From: an uncultured Phocaeicola sp.
GTDB taxonomy: Bacteria > Bacteroidota > Bacteroidia > Bacteroidales > Bacteroidaceae
Assembly: GCA_947581855.1 (NCBI GenBank)
Contig: CANPVZ010000012.1
Location: forward strand, 1-64,000
Reading direction: 5' to 3'
Length of the DNA: 64,000 nt
A model generated the notes under the pieces. The model saw nothing but the letters and a program-made list of their open reading frames with translations, was not told the origin of the DNA and did not search any database. This document shows, piece after piece, positions 43,791-54,353 of this stretch. Each line of letters opens with the position of its first letter. The first letter of the stretch is position 1. A program made the translations under genes and the position numbers.

Positions 43791-44411
43791 TTAGTTTATG
43801 GAATCGCGGCGAATAGAATCGTTTGGCTGCTCTTCAACTGGGAAAATCCCGGCGGTATTACGTATTACATAATCTGTAAATTGTTGGTTCGAATTAAAAC
43901 CATAGCCGGTTATAATTTTGTCTTCTTGTTCTATATGTATGAACTTATCTGAATATACTTTTTCTGTGTTTTGGTTCCAATAAAGCTGTTCGGTATCAAA
44001 TTTTTCGCCTTTTTGATTTCTGATAGAAACATGTCCTCTCAGGTCCCATAGTTTTTGTTTATCGTAATAGTAAGCTGTGTCAGCCTTTATTTTAGCGTCC
44101 ACATGTAAATCGTTGTCAAATTTCTCAAGAAATATTCCTTTTTCAAAAGCCCATCTGGGCGGATTGGTTTTATCAAACACTAACCATTCTTCTGCGATAA
44201 TTTTGTATCGTATGACTCCGGAATCTGAAATAAGTGAAGACACTCCGATTGTTATCATGGATGGAAGCGAATCACGCTCTACGATAGGAGCTGCTAAATC
44301 TTTTTCTTTTCCCGTACACGAAGGAAATAAAATAAGCATAACAGTAGCCCAAAGAGCAACTGTTATGCTTAATCCAATGAAGTTTCTATAATTTTTTTGT
44401 GTAGTAGACAT
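43791..44411 (-). CDS. lptC: LPS export protein LptC
   Basis: A 206-aa protein of the LptC/YrbK family, which links the inner-membrane LptBFG transporter to LptA in lipopolysaccharide export. A hydrophobic N-terminal segment (FIGLSITVALWATVMLILF) ends in a lipobox-like FPSCTG, common in Bacteroidetes LptC. The jellyroll follows: SDSGVIRYKIIAEEWLVFD, then WAFEKGIFLEKF, then IKADTAYYYDKQKLWDLRGHV. The last part (VYSDKFIHIEQEDKIITGYGF) matches the usual LptC end. It sits one base after the TPR gene and four bases before the CNNM gene, so is tightly embedded in the operon. Confidence 0.87.
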   Translation of the reverse strand: MSTTQKNYRNFIGLSITVALWATVMLILFPSCTGKEKDLAAPIVERDSLPSMITIGVSSLISDSGVIRYKIIAEEWLVFDKTNPPRWAFEKGIFLEKFDNDLHVDAKIKADTAYYYDKQKLWDLRGHVSIRNQKGEKFDTEQLYWNQNTEKVYSDKFIHIEQEDKIITGYGFNSNQQFTDYVIRNTAGIFPVEEQPNDSIRRDSIN

Positions 44412-44412
44412 A

Positions 44413-45774
44413 TTATCTAATGACAGTACTTTCTCCTATCCATCCGCCAATTGTAATAGAATCACCTTTCTTAAGATTCAAGAAAAATAAATCTTCGGGT
44501 TTTGGAGTGTGTGCGGCATAGGTGCCTATTAACTTATTTGCTTCTTCCGTAACACTTGGGTCAACATTTTTAGCACGTTGCAATTTATCGATAACCAGAT
44601 AATACGTACATCTGTTTAATGCACTTTCATCGCTCCAATTAGGACTTGATGCATACATAGTAGCAATCAGGATATATGCTTTTCCGTTCTTGTCATTAAA
44701 AGAAATAGCTTTGTTGGCGTAGGCTTTCGCTTTACCCAATTGCTTTTTAGAGAATAAAACTACAGCTGTATTATAAGCATTTTCCGATTTTTTTATTGGA
44801 TCTTCTTCCAGTTCGATAGCTTGATCGAAGAACTGAAGAGTTTTCTCTAAATCACCTTTCTTATAATACATATAAGCGCAACCTACGGCTGTTTCAGCAG
44901 TCGGAGATACTGCATGTACATATTCGGAAGCTTTGAAATAAGCCTCTTGGTCTGTACATTTAAACATTTTCATTAAGGCTACAACTTTCTTCAAATATTC
45001 CAAGTCTGTTTTATTTTCCTCAATTTTGGGTGCATACATAGCTTGCAGGTTCTCACAAGTCGCAGCTCCACTATTTATAAAAATCGCTTCGATATTATTC
45101 TTAGTGATTTCTGTTACCTTTTTCATCTTTTCAGAAGCATTCTTGCATAGATTATCTGCATATCCCGCTGCGAGTTGATAGTCATCGATAAATTTTTCTT
45201 TATGGTTAGGATCCGCCTTGTATTTGCGGGCAGACATATCCATAAAGTCTTGCAATACATAGTAGTCGGTTTCTTCTTTTTCCAAAGAGATAACTTTAGC
45301 CAACATATCATATGCTTTATTTACATCAAGGTTTGCCGCACTGTAAACGATATAATCATGCGCTTTCATTCCTAAAACAGAACCTTCTGTTGTGGGGGTA
45401 CGAACCAATTTATTTAATTCATCCAGATATTTAAGACGTTGATCATATACTCCCATTAACTCGTCAACATATGCAGCGCGTTTAGTTGCATCTTTCTCAT
45501 TTGAGATAAACCAGCGTAAAATTTTAGCTCCATTGATATAAGTTAAAACTTGTGCTTTAGGGCATTCCGTGTAAACTGCTTTCCAAGGGAGGTAAGCATC
45601 TCTGAAGTTGCCTGTTTTTACATACTCAGCATAAATACTTAAGTTTTGTAAGCATCTTAGGCTGTCTTCTCCGTGTCCGAATCTCGAACCATCATCTACT
45701 CCTTTCTGTGCAAATGTACTTGTTGTCCCCAGTGCAAAGACAAGCAAGATTGCGGTAATCATCTTCATTTTCAT
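44413..45774 (-). CDS. Periplasmic tetratricopeptide-repeat protein
   Basis: About 453 aa with a signal peptide (MKMKMITAILLVFALG...TFAQ); an ATG four codons earlier (45786) is also possible. Repeated helical pairs suggest TPR folding, clearest near residues 300-370 (ETAVGCAYMYYKKGDLEKTL and NAYNTAVVLFSKKQLGKAK). The protein lies between a beta-barrel outer-membrane protein gene and lptC. This arrangement recurs in Bacteroidales and points to envelope biogenesis, but the exact role is unknown. Confidence 0.8.
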   Translation of the reverse strand: MKMKMITAILLVFALGTTSTFAQKGVDDGSRFGHGEDSLRCLQNLSIYAEYVKTGNFRDAYLPWKAVYTECPKAQVLTYINGAKILRWFISNEKDATKRAAYVDELMGVYDQRLKYLDELNKLVRTPTTEGSVLGMKAHDYIVYSAANLDVNKAYDMLAKVISLEKEETDYYVLQDFMDMSARKYKADPNHKEKFIDDYQLAAGYADNLCKNASEKMKKVTEITKNNIEAIFINSGAATCENLQAMYAPKIEENKTDLEYLKKVVALMKMFKCTDQEAYFKASEYVHAVSPTAETAVGCAYMYYKKGDLEKTLQFFDQAIELEEDPIKKSENAYNTAVVLFSKKQLGKAKAYANKAISFNDKNGKAYILIATMYASSPNWSDESALNRCTYYLVIDKLQRAKNVDPSVTEEANKLIGTYAAHTPKPEDLFFLNLKKGDSITIGGWIGESTVIR

Positions 45775-45835
45775 CGTATAGAACATTAGTTGTTGTTATT
45801 AATAATTCGTGTATCTTTTTATTTTTGGATTAAGT

Positions 45836-47206
45836 TTATTGAACTTTCCATTTGAGGAACCATAATTCTCCGAAAGTTAATCCGACACTTAGCTTAAGAT
45901 AATTTTCTTTGATAAGATTATTCACTTTCGGGTTAACGTTTACATATTCGGCAGAAACTGTCAAGAATGAGGTTTTGCTGCTATGCGTGTTAAATATGGG
46001 TACTACCACAGCTCCTCCTATCCCATATTCGCGTGTATCCGCTCCTTTTACTTTTACGTAAGGGTCGGAATAATAACCTCCAAGGCGGTATCTCATTCTC
46101 TTAAAAATGCTTCGAGCCGTGAAACTGGGAACATATTCCATACCGATTGCCAGTTTATAGGAATTGTTGAATTTCCAGTTCTCATAATCAACGTTTGAGC
46201 CTGTTGTATGCTCAATAAGTTCTGCGGGCAGATTCGTATTACCATCTTCCTTGGGTTTTGTAGTGAAGTGCGGATATTTCACATTCGCCCATTTCTGTAA
46301 GGTGTAGTCCATGCCCACGGTTAATCGTTTGTCATAAACATACGTAAAACCGATACCAAAACAGTGTGGTATTTGATAAGCGTTTGCTATGGTATCAATA
46401 CGTTGGGTCATTACGCTGGAAGAACCTGAACTTTCGTCCAGTGATTGCTGTATTTTGTATGCGTCAGCCTTTACATTATGTCCTAAAGAATAGGTTGCTC
46501 CCACTGTAACCATATGTTTAGTATTGAATGTTTTGCTGTATTGAATACCAAAATCGGCTTTATAAGTCTTTATTTCGGATGTGTAACTACGTAAAATCGA
46601 CCAGACTGTAGAAGAACTATAACTGTTTTTTATCGTATGGTTCAAATCCCCCCATAAGTATGAAACATTAGCTCCGATAGAGAATCCTTTAAACACTTCG
46701 CCTCCAACACCTAAAAAAGCCTGATTCAACCCCCCGTCTCCGGCAAATGATTCATAAGAGTATACAGTGCCTTCTTCATCTTCTCTTACCTTCTCACTGG
46801 AAGAAAAGCTATAATTGATTTTAGAATAAGGTAAAAATCCCGCTGTCATTCCTATGTTTTTAAACATCCGGAACTGAAAAGCCAGATAATCCAAACTTGA
46901 ATTCTTGGTATTCATTTTTATGGATCCATTATCGAAATTTGCATTTTGTAATGTTATGCCTGCATCGAATAAGAATGTCAAAGAATCAATAGCCGAATAA
47001 GAAGCCGGATTACCGACATTTATCTGGTATTTATTTCTTAGTCCGTAAGAGAGTCCTCCCATACCTTTGTTTGCACTGGTACTCTGATCGGAAAGAAGCC
47101 CGAAACCGTATCGGGAATAAGGGGAGTTAACACCGTTTTGGGCCATTACTACTCCTGCTATCATTGTAAACAATAGCATGCAAAGGGTTTTGTTATATTT
47201 TATCAT
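45836..47206 (-). CDS. Outer-membrane beta-barrel protein (FadL/OmpP1-like)
   Basis: A 456-aa protein with a signal peptide ending near VVMAQ. The mature start [17 protein letters not shown], followed by [26 protein letters not shown], is typical of a Bacteroidetes barrel family distantly like FadL. Alternating strands rich in Tyr, Gly and Phe run to the end, though the last residues (LWFLKWKVQ) are less regular than a classic terminal strand. Transport substrate is unknown. The start overlaps the coaX 3' end by 14 bases, so translation is probably coupled. Confidence 0.78.
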   Translation of the reverse strand: MIKYNKTLCMLLFTMIAGVVMAQNGVNSPYSRYGFGLLSDQSTSANKGMGGLSYGLRNKYQINVGNPASYSAIDSLTFLFDAGITLQNANFDNGSIKMNTKNSSLDYLAFQFRMFKNIGMTAGFLPYSKINYSFSSSEKVREDEEGTVYSYESFAGDGGLNQAFLGVGGEVFKGFSIGANVSYLWGDLNHTIKNSYSSSTVWSILRSYTSEIKTYKADFGIQYSKTFNTKHMVTVGATYSLGHNVKADAYKIQQSLDESSGSSSVMTQRIDTIANAYQIPHCFGIGFTYVYDKRLTVGMDYTLQKWANVKYPHFTTKPKEDGNTNLPAELIEHTTGSNVDYENWKFNNSYKLAIGMEYVPSFTARSIFKRMRYRLGGYYSDPYVKVKGADTREYGIGGAVVVPIFNTHSSKTSFLTVSAEYVNVNPKVNNLIKENYLKLSVGLTFGELWFLKWKVQ

Positions 47207-47921
47207 TGTATTCTAAAATTCTATTTAAGCCTTTCAGCACTAAAAATTTATCTGCAAAGATGATATTTTTTAAGTTTGTATCAAAAGAAAATTCATCTCC
47301 GCCCGTTAAAAAAACCAAAAGTCCCGGATATTTCTTTTGTAAATGGGTAATGTAACCGTTTATTTCGAATTCCATACCTTTAATTACTCCCGAACGGATA
47401 GCCGTTTCCGTATTATAACCCAACTCCGGCGTATCACCTTCTGCTTCGATAAGAGGCAGTTTGGCCGTATAAGAATGAAGCGCTTTCAAGCGCATTGCTT
47501 TTCCCGGTGCAATGTTGCCTCCATAGTAGTTACCTTGTGCATCTATAAATTCGTAAGTAAGGCATGTTCCGGCATCAATAACCAAAATGTCTTTTCTCGG
47601 TTTAAGGGTTTGAGCTCCCACTACGGCGGCTATACGGTCGCTACCTAACGTTTGAGGCGTTTGATATAGTATTTTTATAGGGAGAACTGTCTGATAGTCA
47701 ATTTGAAGCAATTTACATTTAAGCGTCTTCAATTGTTCAAGGATCGTATTATTCAAGTTTATAACAGTCGATAAGATACTCCTCTCAATGGAATATTGAC
47801 TGCATATGGTTGATAACGTATCCAATGATTGATTTGAATCATAAAAAACATCAATCAATTCATTTTGATGAAAAAGAGCAAGCTTGGCTACAGAGTTTCC
47901 TATATCAATAATTAAATTCAC
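47193..47921 (-). CDS. coaX: Type III pantothenate kinase
   Basis: A 242-aa cytoplasmic kinase catalysing the first step of coenzyme A synthesis, phosphorylation of pantothenate. CoaX hallmarks are visible: [17 protein letters not shown] (phosphate loop), [28 protein letters not shown] and [23 protein letters not shown]. It is the first gene of the coaX to ppiD run. The downstream barrel-protein gene begins inside its last codons. A near-consensus -7 box (TTACTTTG) is at 47943-47950. Confidence 0.92.
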   Translation of the reverse strand: MNLIIDIGNSVAKLALFHQNELIDVFYDSNQSLDTLSTICSQYSIERSILSTVINLNNTILEQLKTLKCKLLQIDYQTVLPIKILYQTPQTLGSDRIAAVVGAQTLKPRKDILVIDAGTCLTYEFIDAQGNYYGGNIAPGKAMRLKALHSYTAKLPLIEAEGDTPELGYNTETAIRSGVIKGMEFEINGYITHLQKKYPGLLVFLTGGDEFSFDTNLKNIIFADKFLVLKGLNRILEYNDKI

Positions 47922-47942
47922 AATTCTCTTTAATTAGGCTTG

Positions 47943-47950
47943 CAAAGTAA
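47943..47950 (-). promoter_or_regulatory. Probable -7 box for the coaX operon
   Basis: On the minus strand this reads TTACTTTG, seven of eight positions of the TAnnTTTG pattern, 21 bases before the coaX ATG. Confidence 0.4.
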
Positions 47951-48055
47951 AGTAAAATATGTCATATTTACAGTAATTCCCTTTGCGTTTTTGAAATTTT
48001 TATTTAAGTTTTACGTTCCGCTCTTTTATTTACCCTGCTTTTAAATTCTTGCTTA

Positions 48056-49570
48056 TTACCTTAATATGTAAAATGGGTTTTGATATTTTTCTATCCATTC
48101 CGCATCTTTTTCTTTATCCAATTGTCGAGATACCGGATGACGTTTGCTTACATCTATCGGAGTTCCGTTTGTGTTTCGGCTATTGTATTCCCACAGTCTG
48201 GCCTTAGATGTATCACCTTCCAATGCATTCCATCCTAGCGGATTAACATTGTTCAAGGTGCAATTCAGCAATATAACCTCGGCGGCCGGATAAATATCTG
48301 TTACCGGAGTTCGGGTGAGGATAGCGTTATCGCCGATTCCGTTAAATGTGCAATGATTAAAGACATATCCATGATTTTTCTCCGTTCCTCTTGCACGTGT
48401 CATATAGGATGAACTTGTAATGCTACAGTCTCTGAAAAAGGCCGGTCCCCTTCCCATTACTGTATCTCCATCGCCGATAATGTCGCATCGCTCAAAATAA
48501 GTGGGACCGTTTACTTGTAAAGCGTCTCCCGATCCATCGATAATTACGTTATACACGCTGTTATTAACTCCCATAATCAGCAAAGCCTCGGCTTGTCCTT
48601 TGCAGTCGGTACGTAAAGTCAAGTTCATCAATGTAATTGCATATCCGTTGTCGCACATAAAAGATGCTCGTCTGGAGGGAAAGGTACCGATATTTTCGTT
48701 TGTTTTTATTAATTCGGGATGAGGGTTGAATATTTCGCAATTAGGATAGTGTATAACTACTCCCTCTTTGCTCTCTCCTTCGATGGTTACATGTCGTTTG
48801 TTACGGAAATAAACTATCTCCTCATAATCACCGTTTTTAATATATATATGCCAACCTCCGTTCAGGTCGGTATCCTCCTCTTTTTGTTCCAGACTATGGG
48901 GCGTAAAGTCTGGTATATAATCCAGAGCACCCTGTACGGTGTTGAAATCGGCAGATCCATCTGGACTGACTACGATTTTGTTCCCGATAACCGAAGGATG
49001 TTTTTTAGTGGAAAACTTCCACGGATTATTTTGAGTGAAACCTTTGAATCCTTTGGCGGAGAGAACTCCTTCATCGATGGTAACATAATAGTTCTTTCCA
49101 TATTCCAGTAAATTGTGATGTAAGTAAATAGTTGCGGTTTTATCGTGGATAATGATCGGATAAAAATGGAATCCATCAGTAAAGTGCCCGATAATAGTCA
49201 ATTGGTAAGGCGTGTTTTCGGGCTGGTTACAGCCTGAAGGAGTACCGGGCTTAGTGTTGGCATTGGTATGGTTTGTCGCTATGTACTCATAAGGTATTGG
49301 AGTATAAGTAGCTTTCGGGTTCTTTCTTTTTTCAGTCGGTCCGGCAGGAATGCTTAGATCCAAACAATCGACCAGCCTGTTACTGCCTTCTTCGTAAACT
49401 TTGATACATCCCTTTTCCCCAATAGTCGGTGAATCTGTAAAGTGAAGAACAAGATGGGTATCGATGTTTACATTTTTGGCATTCTGTGCTGGAAAAAGAA
49501 CTTCCTGTGCTTGTGTGGGCATGGTAGCTGCCATAATAAAAACTATCAAATAGATGGTGTAACGATTCAT
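48056..49570 (-). CDS. Secreted CE8 pectinesterase with N-terminal Ig-like domain
   Basis: A 504-aa secreted protein (signal ends near PTQAQ). Residues about 22-190 look like a bacterial Ig-like domain (LFPAQNAKNVNIDTHLVLHF, later YYVTIDEGVLSAKGFKGF). Residues about 197-480 form the CE8 beta-helix: IVVSPDGSADFNTVQGALDYI, then WHIYIKNGDYEEIVYF, then a series of short N-containing strands. In the central region GDALQVNGPTYFERCDIIGDGDTVMG, the aspartates correspond to the active-site pair of classic pectinesterases, in a divergent context. It would release methanol from pectin. A possible TATTTTTG -7 box lies at 49627-49634. Confidence 0.82.
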   Translation of the reverse strand: MNRYTIYLIVFIMAATMPTQAQEVLFPAQNAKNVNIDTHLVLHFTDSPTIGEKGCIKVYEEGSNRLVDCLDLSIPAGPTEKRKNPKATYTPIPYEYIATNHTNANTKPGTPSGCNQPENTPYQLTIIGHFTDGFHFYPIIIHDKTATIYLHHNLLEYGKNYYVTIDEGVLSAKGFKGFTQNNPWKFSTKKHPSVIGNKIVVSPDGSADFNTVQGALDYIPDFTPHSLEQKEEDTDLNGGWHIYIKNGDYEEIVYFRNKRHVTIEGESKEGVVIHYPNCEIFNPHPELIKTNENIGTFPSRRASFMCDNGYAITLMNLTLRTDCKGQAEALLIMGVNNSVYNVIIDGSGDALQVNGPTYFERCDIIGDGDTVMGRGPAFFRDCSITSSSYMTRARGTEKNHGYVFNHCTFNGIGDNAILTRTPVTDIYPAAEVILLNCTLNNVNPLGWNALEGDTSKARLWEYNSRNTNGTPIDVSKRHPVSRQLDKEKDAEWIEKYQNPFYILR

Positions 49571-49626
49571 AGTATGTATTAGCTTAAGAGTTTAACGTAT
49601 AACAATCGTTGGAATGATTGCTTTTA

Positions 49627-49634
49627 CAAAAATA
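49627..49634 (-). promoter_or_regulatory. Possible -7 box for the CE8 gene
   Basis: On the minus strand this reads TATTTTTG, matching TAnnTTTG, 56 bases before the ATG. The -33 element is not evident. Confidence 0.35.
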
Positions 49635-50339
49635 ATACTTATAACTGAAATTGAACCCTTTTTGAGTATCTTTTATTTGATTCCCGTACTGGTATAATGC
49701 CTTGTATTTAGGTTTATAGGTGTTTTCAGCCAAATAATTCTGTGCATTAAATTTCTATTCTTCCGGTCTGTATAAATAAGGTAATAGCTCCGGTATTCTG
49801 CAATTTCATTTCTGTCAAATATCATATCGATATAGGATACTTTTCATAAAGTCCGTTGAAGTTAACGGTGATTTCTTTCTAGGATGTGTTATTCTTCATG
49901 ATGCATTCCTTGCTCCCCTTTAGCTTCCATCAGGTCGTGCAATGTCACAAGTTCATCGGTGAGCGTACCAAATTTGTGTTGGGTTTTTGTCCTCCGTTAC
50001 TTAGAATACAGCAGAAAACACTGTCTTTGTGTCTGTCAAGACTCCAAACTGTTTTCATGAGTTGTATTTATTGGGACATCAAGCCTGTTTTATACTCTTG
50101 AGGCAGGGGAAAACTGCAGACCTCTTTTTTCATACAAAGAGAGTTTCGGTCTGGACTTTCTTATGCATTGGGCGTAAAAAACTCGTTTTTTAATTTCCTT
50201 TGGTGAATAGTGTTGTCAGTTACTGTACTTTTCTGATTTTTATGTTATTAGAAATGAAAGAGGAACGGTGAAGCATGCTTTCAGTAAATTTTCTGTAAGA
50301 GGGGGAAGGTATTTTCTGAGTATAGTGGACAAAGTTCAG
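49635..50339. other. Gene-free stretch before the IS3 remnant
   Basis: No frame with recognisable content. The region may include decayed 5' parts of the insertion sequence whose transposase remnant begins near 50340, but I could not identify the left end. Confidence 0.35.
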
Positions 50340-51215
50340 GTATAACATCTTCTCTTCATTCAGAAGTGGCCTTGCTTCATGTTGGAAACCATCAGATTTG
50401 TCGTACCTTAGAGGAGAAATCTCTTCTTCATAAAGCTAGCGAGGCTTTGATTAATCTGGCGGAATTCACTTATCATATCAATATTCGAAAAAACTCCGAA
50501 GCCAAGTAATCGACACCTTAGTCACGGAGACTTTTCGGTCATCGCTTTCATGGCAGGTTGAAAATCTTCTGTGATTACTTCGGCATAACCGGACAAGGTT
50601 ATTATAAACATGTGGACAGTAAAAAAGGAGGTTAGACGTTCTCATATCATGCGTGAACTTTATGCGTGTTATGTCTCTAAGTTCGGAGAGAAAATGGTTA
50701 TAGACCGTGATCCATGTTACCATGTTTTGTGTGCCAATGGTTTATCTCAAAGAAATGAATGGTCATGTCTGAAGACGACGAATTCAACCCCTAACTTTTA
50801 TATTTGTCCTGATTTACTGAATGTTACTTCCTTGCTCGTGGCACTTCAATCGGAGAGATGGTGTGGCGGATATTACCTCTGTTGCCGCTCGGAAGGAATG
50901 GTCTTATCTCTCCTGGTTTATAGATGTTGCAAGCCATTTTTACAAAACACTTGAAATAGAGGGTGCTCTATGGGCCTTAAAAATGGCTTTAGAGTTTAAT
51001 AAAAGGTTGCATGTGGATTTAAATAAACTGATTTACCACTCCGACCGGGGCATACAGTATGGTTCTAACCAATATGTTGCCGTGCTTATGGAGAAATATA
51101 TATGTTATCAGTATGATTCCATGTGAGAACCCGTTGTATAACGCATTGGCGGAGCGGGTGAACAATACCATCAAAAACGGATGCTTGTTCGACTGTGCAC
51201 AGGAGAGAGTGACGT
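50340..51215 (+). pseudogene. Decayed IS3-family transposase
   Basis: Landmarks of the two-part IS3 transposase are readable across several frames. The orfB start appears as FCDYFGITGQGYYK (about 50570). The DDE integrase core appears as ADITSVAARKEWSYLSWFIDVASH (first Asp, about 50870), LIYHSDRGIQYGSNQYVAVL (second Asp, about 51030) and NPLYNALAERVNNTIKN (Glu, about 51130). Stops and frameshifts break the frame throughout, so the element is immobile. Inverted terminal repeats could not be identified. A perfect 33-bp inverted repeat lies 85 bases downstream. Confidence 0.75.
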
Positions 51216-51299
51216 AATTAGTGATGGATAGTGACGTATTTGGTGGTAAGAAGTGCGGCGTTTTGTCAATGTGTCTGTCTTGTTTGCGGGAGATTAAGT

Positions 51300-51381
51300 C
51301 GTAGGCCTGTCACTTCCCAAGCCGTAGGCTTGGCACTTGCGGTAGCCACAAGCCTACGGCTTGGGAAGTGACAGGCCTACG
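51300..51381. repeat. Perfect 33-bp inverted repeat with 16-base loop
   Basis: Bases 51300-51332 and 51349-51381 are exact reverse complements. Each arm is itself built from shorter units: CGTAGGC, then CTGTCACTTCCC, then AAGCCGTAGGCTTG, the last containing its own small dyad. Local G+C is far above the flanks. It could be a terminator-like structure, a repetitive palindrome, or the end of a mobile unit. It lies between the dead IS3 transposase and the GH3 gene. Confidence 0.9.
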
Positions 51382-51755
51382 GTTTGAGATTAGCTAGGGT
51401 GATGCAATGCCACTGGCCAAGTATAAATAATTCTGTTAGCTAAGTTTGTGCAATTACATAGTCTGGGCTCATGTGATATTCTAAATTTAGGAGTTCTTTC
51501 TTTCTCCTTCTTCAGTACTTTTTTCCTCGTACGAGCGTTTGTTGTTTGTACTTTTACTCTTTGCAGCTTCAGTTCGCATACCACTCGAGTAGTCAGTCGG
51601 TGCAATACACGGTGGATAAGTTTTTATTCAAAGATACTTCCTGTATGGAACAGATGTTGTCATCTGTCATTCGTGTATGCATTCAACTTCGAAGAGGAAG
51701 TTGTATTTTTACACTCAGATATTGTTATCTGTCATTTGTGTGCTGAATCCAACTC
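51382..51755. other. Gene-free stretch with an imperfect direct repeat
   Basis: A segment of about 38 bases at 51651-51687 (CAGATGTTGTCATCTGTCAT...) recurs with changes at 51716-51754, offset 65 bases, ending beside the GH3 stop codon. No gene is recognised; short frames have no motif. Confidence 0.45.
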
Positions 51756-54353
51756 CTATTCAATAGTGATCTGTATACGTTGCAAATCTTGTTCCCTGGA
51801 ACTGCCTCCGTAAAGAATCTCGTAGCGTCCGGTAAGTGGATGCATGGAATTCGTTTTTATATCGAACCACTCGAAAGCGGAGTAGGGAAGTTCTATCGTC
51901 ACTTCTTTGCTGCTTCCTTTCGGCAGGCTGATACGTTGGAATTCTCTTAATGTTTTCAGCGGTCCTTCCATATCGTCGGGACGACGCAGGTAAACTTGTA
52001 CCACTTCTTCACCATCGCGCTTGCCGATGTTTCGTACAGGAATGGTGAGGATAGCCTTTTCGCCGTATTTCAAACTTGTTTTGTCCAGACGAGCTGGCAG
52101 ATAGGTGTATTGCGTGTAACTCAGTCCGTAACCGAAGGGGAACAAGGGCTTCTCTTTGAAATAACGATAAGTGCGTCCTTTCATCGAATAATCCTGAAAA
52201 TCGGGAAGCTGTCCAGTATTTTTGTAGAAGGTTATCGGCAGCCGTCCTGCTGGGTTGTATTCACCGAAGAGTATTCTAGCTACAGCTGTTCCGCCCTCTT
52301 GTCCCGGATACCACGCTTGCAGGATGGCATCACAAGTTTCAGTTTCCGGAGTCAAGGCAATGGCCGAACCTGAATAGTTGACGTAAACAATCTTTTTGCC
52401 TGCTTTTTTCAGCGCTTGCAACACATTGCGTTGTGCGGTGGGAAGTTCGATGTCCTCCCGGTCGCCTCCGCGGAATCCCGGTGCGTCAACACTCATTTGT
52501 TCTCCTTCGAGTAAGGGAGAGATACCTCCTGCAAAGATAACTACATCTGCTTTTTTCAACCGTTTCAGCAAGGCCGTCATGTCTGTCGGCTGCGCTTCCA
52601 CCAAATCGAATTTCAGGAACGCGTCTTCCCGTGTTTGTTCGGTTTTCAGTTCTATCTCATACTCTTTGCCTTGTTCGAAAGAGAATGGGTAATAGTTGGC
52701 CGGTTGTTTCTTGTTGACGATTTCCTGTCCGGCATCTTTACCGTTTACTAGCACACGGACTTTTCCGTTGGTGGCTATACGGAAATGGGCAGTGCCGGAA
52801 TGCTCGGGACGGAAGGTGGAACGGTAGGAAGCGGAGAATTCTTTGGTATTCACTCCCGGAGCAAATACGGTAGCGCCTGCTGCCTGAAATGCGAAGGGGG
52901 TAGGTTGCAGGGCTTCGGCAGAGGGAGTTCCCTGATACGCAGTATTGTTCCAGTAAGTCGCTTCAAAACCGTTGCCTTTCGGTGAGCGGCATTGACCGAA
53001 CAGACTTCCCCAGATGTGTGCATCAGTGTGGCCGCATACTTGTTCGTAAATAATTTGCGATTCCGGAAGTAGTTTTTGTATACCTTTCAGCAATGTTACC
53101 GTGTGGGAAGGCGTACCGTTGTAGTTTCCCCATTGCATCACTGAGTCGTTGGCGTTTGGACCGATAACGGCAACAGTCATCTTTTTATTAAGGGGAAGCA
53201 GATTACGTTTGTTTTGTAATAACACCATGCTTTCTTGCGCCATCTTCAGTGCCAAATCATTATGTTGGGCAGAAGCTACCACCGAGTAAGGAATATGGTT
53301 CCACGGGTGGGTGTCGTCCATTTCTCCCAACTCGAAACGAGCTTTTAGCAGACGGCGTACGGAGATGTCGATGCGCTCTTCGGGAATCAGCCCTTTCCGT
53401 ACCGCATCGGGCAGCTTGCCGTAGTTGCTGCCGCATTCCACGTCTGTTCCGCTTAGTACAGCACTTGCCGAAGCATGGGTGGCATCGGGATGGGTATTGT
53501 GTTTATTTTCCCCGTAGAAGTCGGAAATAGCGCCGCAATCGGATACCACGATACCCTTGAATCCCCATTCGTTACGCAGAATTTGAGTGAGCAGTCGGTT
53601 GCTTCCGCAGCAAGGGTCGCCTTCGTAGCGGTTGTAGGCACACATTACTTCTTTTACCTTAGCTTTTTGTACAAGCTCTTTGAAGGCGGGAAGATAGGTT
53701 TCCCACAGGTCGCGCAGGTCTATATTTTCCGCGTTGAAACTATGGCGGTTCCATTCCGGACCGGAGTGTACGGCAAAATGTTTGGCACAGGCATGCAATT
53801 TGTTGTACCGAGTATCTGCCGGGCCTTGTAACCCGTGTACTACCGCCATACCCATGCGTCCAGCCAAATATGGGTCTTCTCCGTACGTCTCCTGTCCTCG
53901 TCCCCAGCGTGGGTCACGGAAAATGTTTACGTTCGGGGTCCACATGGTAAGGCCTTGGTAACGTTTATACTGGCCTTTGTTATTGAAATATCTGTTTTTG
54001 GCGCGTGCCTCATCCGAGACGGCAGTAAACACCTCGTAGAGCAAACTGTCGTTAAACGAAGCTGCCATACCGATAGACTGTGGAAAGACGGTAGCCAGTC
54101 CGGCACGAGCCACACCGTGTAAGGCTTCGTTCCACCATTCATACGGTTTGATACCAAGCCGTGGAATTGCTTTGGAATTGTTTTGCATTAATAATGCTTT
54201 TTCTTCCAAAGTGAGTCGGCCGAGCAAGTCTTCAGCCCGCTGTTCGGGTGAAAGGTTTGTATCTTGGTAAGGAAGTCTCGCCTCGGTAGCGGTCTGTGCA
54301 AAAGTGCCGCACGAAAGAAACGTGGCAAAGCAAGCAGATAATATTTTTTTCAT
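51756..54353 (-). CDS. Glycoside hydrolase family 3 enzyme with PA14 domain
   Basis: An 865-aa secreted enzyme (signal ends near CGTFAQ). The GH3 N-terminal barrel starts at LSPEQRAEDLLGRLTLEEK and holds GYGEDPYL-type (ETYGEDPYLAG), KHFAVHSGPEWNRH and the nucleophile Asp272 in GIVVSDCGAISD. The C-terminal GH3 domain has SMVLLQNKRNLLPL and VIGPNAND. A PA14-like insert lies at about residues 455-600 (FEATYWNNTAY, then FRIATNGKVRVLVNGK), and a fibronectin-III-like end starts FPFGYGLSYTQYTY. This layout is seen in Bacteroides beta-xylosidases and beta-glucosidases; exact specificity is not readable. It stands alone. Confidence 0.87.
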   Translation of the reverse strand: MKKILSACFATFLSCGTFAQTATEARLPYQDTNLSPEQRAEDLLGRLTLEEKALLMQNNSKAIPRLGIKPYEWWNEALHGVARAGLATVFPQSIGMAASFNDSLLYEVFTAVSDEARAKNRYFNNKGQYKRYQGLTMWTPNVNIFRDPRWGRGQETYGEDPYLAGRMGMAVVHGLQGPADTRYNKLHACAKHFAVHSGPEWNRHSFNAENIDLRDLWETYLPAFKELVQKAKVKEVMCAYNRYEGDPCCGSNRLLTQILRNEWGFKGIVVSDCGAISDFYGENKHNTHPDATHASASAVLSGTDVECGSNYGKLPDAVRKGLIPEERIDISVRRLLKARFELGEMDDTHPWNHIPYSVVASAQHNDLALKMAQESMVLLQNKRNLLPLNKKMTVAVIGPNANDSVMQWGNYNGTPSHTVTLLKGIQKLLPESQIIYEQVCGHTDAHIWGSLFGQCRSPKGNGFEATYWNNTAYQGTPSAEALQPTPFAFQAAGATVFAPGVNTKEFSASYRSTFRPEHSGTAHFRIATNGKVRVLVNGKDAGQEIVNKKQPANYYPFSFEQGKEYEIELKTEQTREDAFLKFDLVEAQPTDMTALLKRLKKADVVIFAGGISPLLEGEQMSVDAPGFRGGDREDIELPTAQRNVLQALKKAGKKIVYVNYSGSAIALTPETETCDAILQAWYPGQEGGTAVARILFGEYNPAGRLPITFYKNTGQLPDFQDYSMKGRTYRYFKEKPLFPFGYGLSYTQYTYLPARLDKTSLKYGEKAILTIPVRNIGKRDGEEVVQVYLRRPDDMEGPLKTLREFQRISLPKGSSKEVTIELPYSAFEWFDIKTNSMHPLTGRYEILYGGSSREQDLQRIQITIE

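Noticed and set aside
50610-51126. Two separate small intact genes
   Set aside because: Their sequences are frames of one decayed IS3 transposase, shown by the DDE landmarks spread over several frames.
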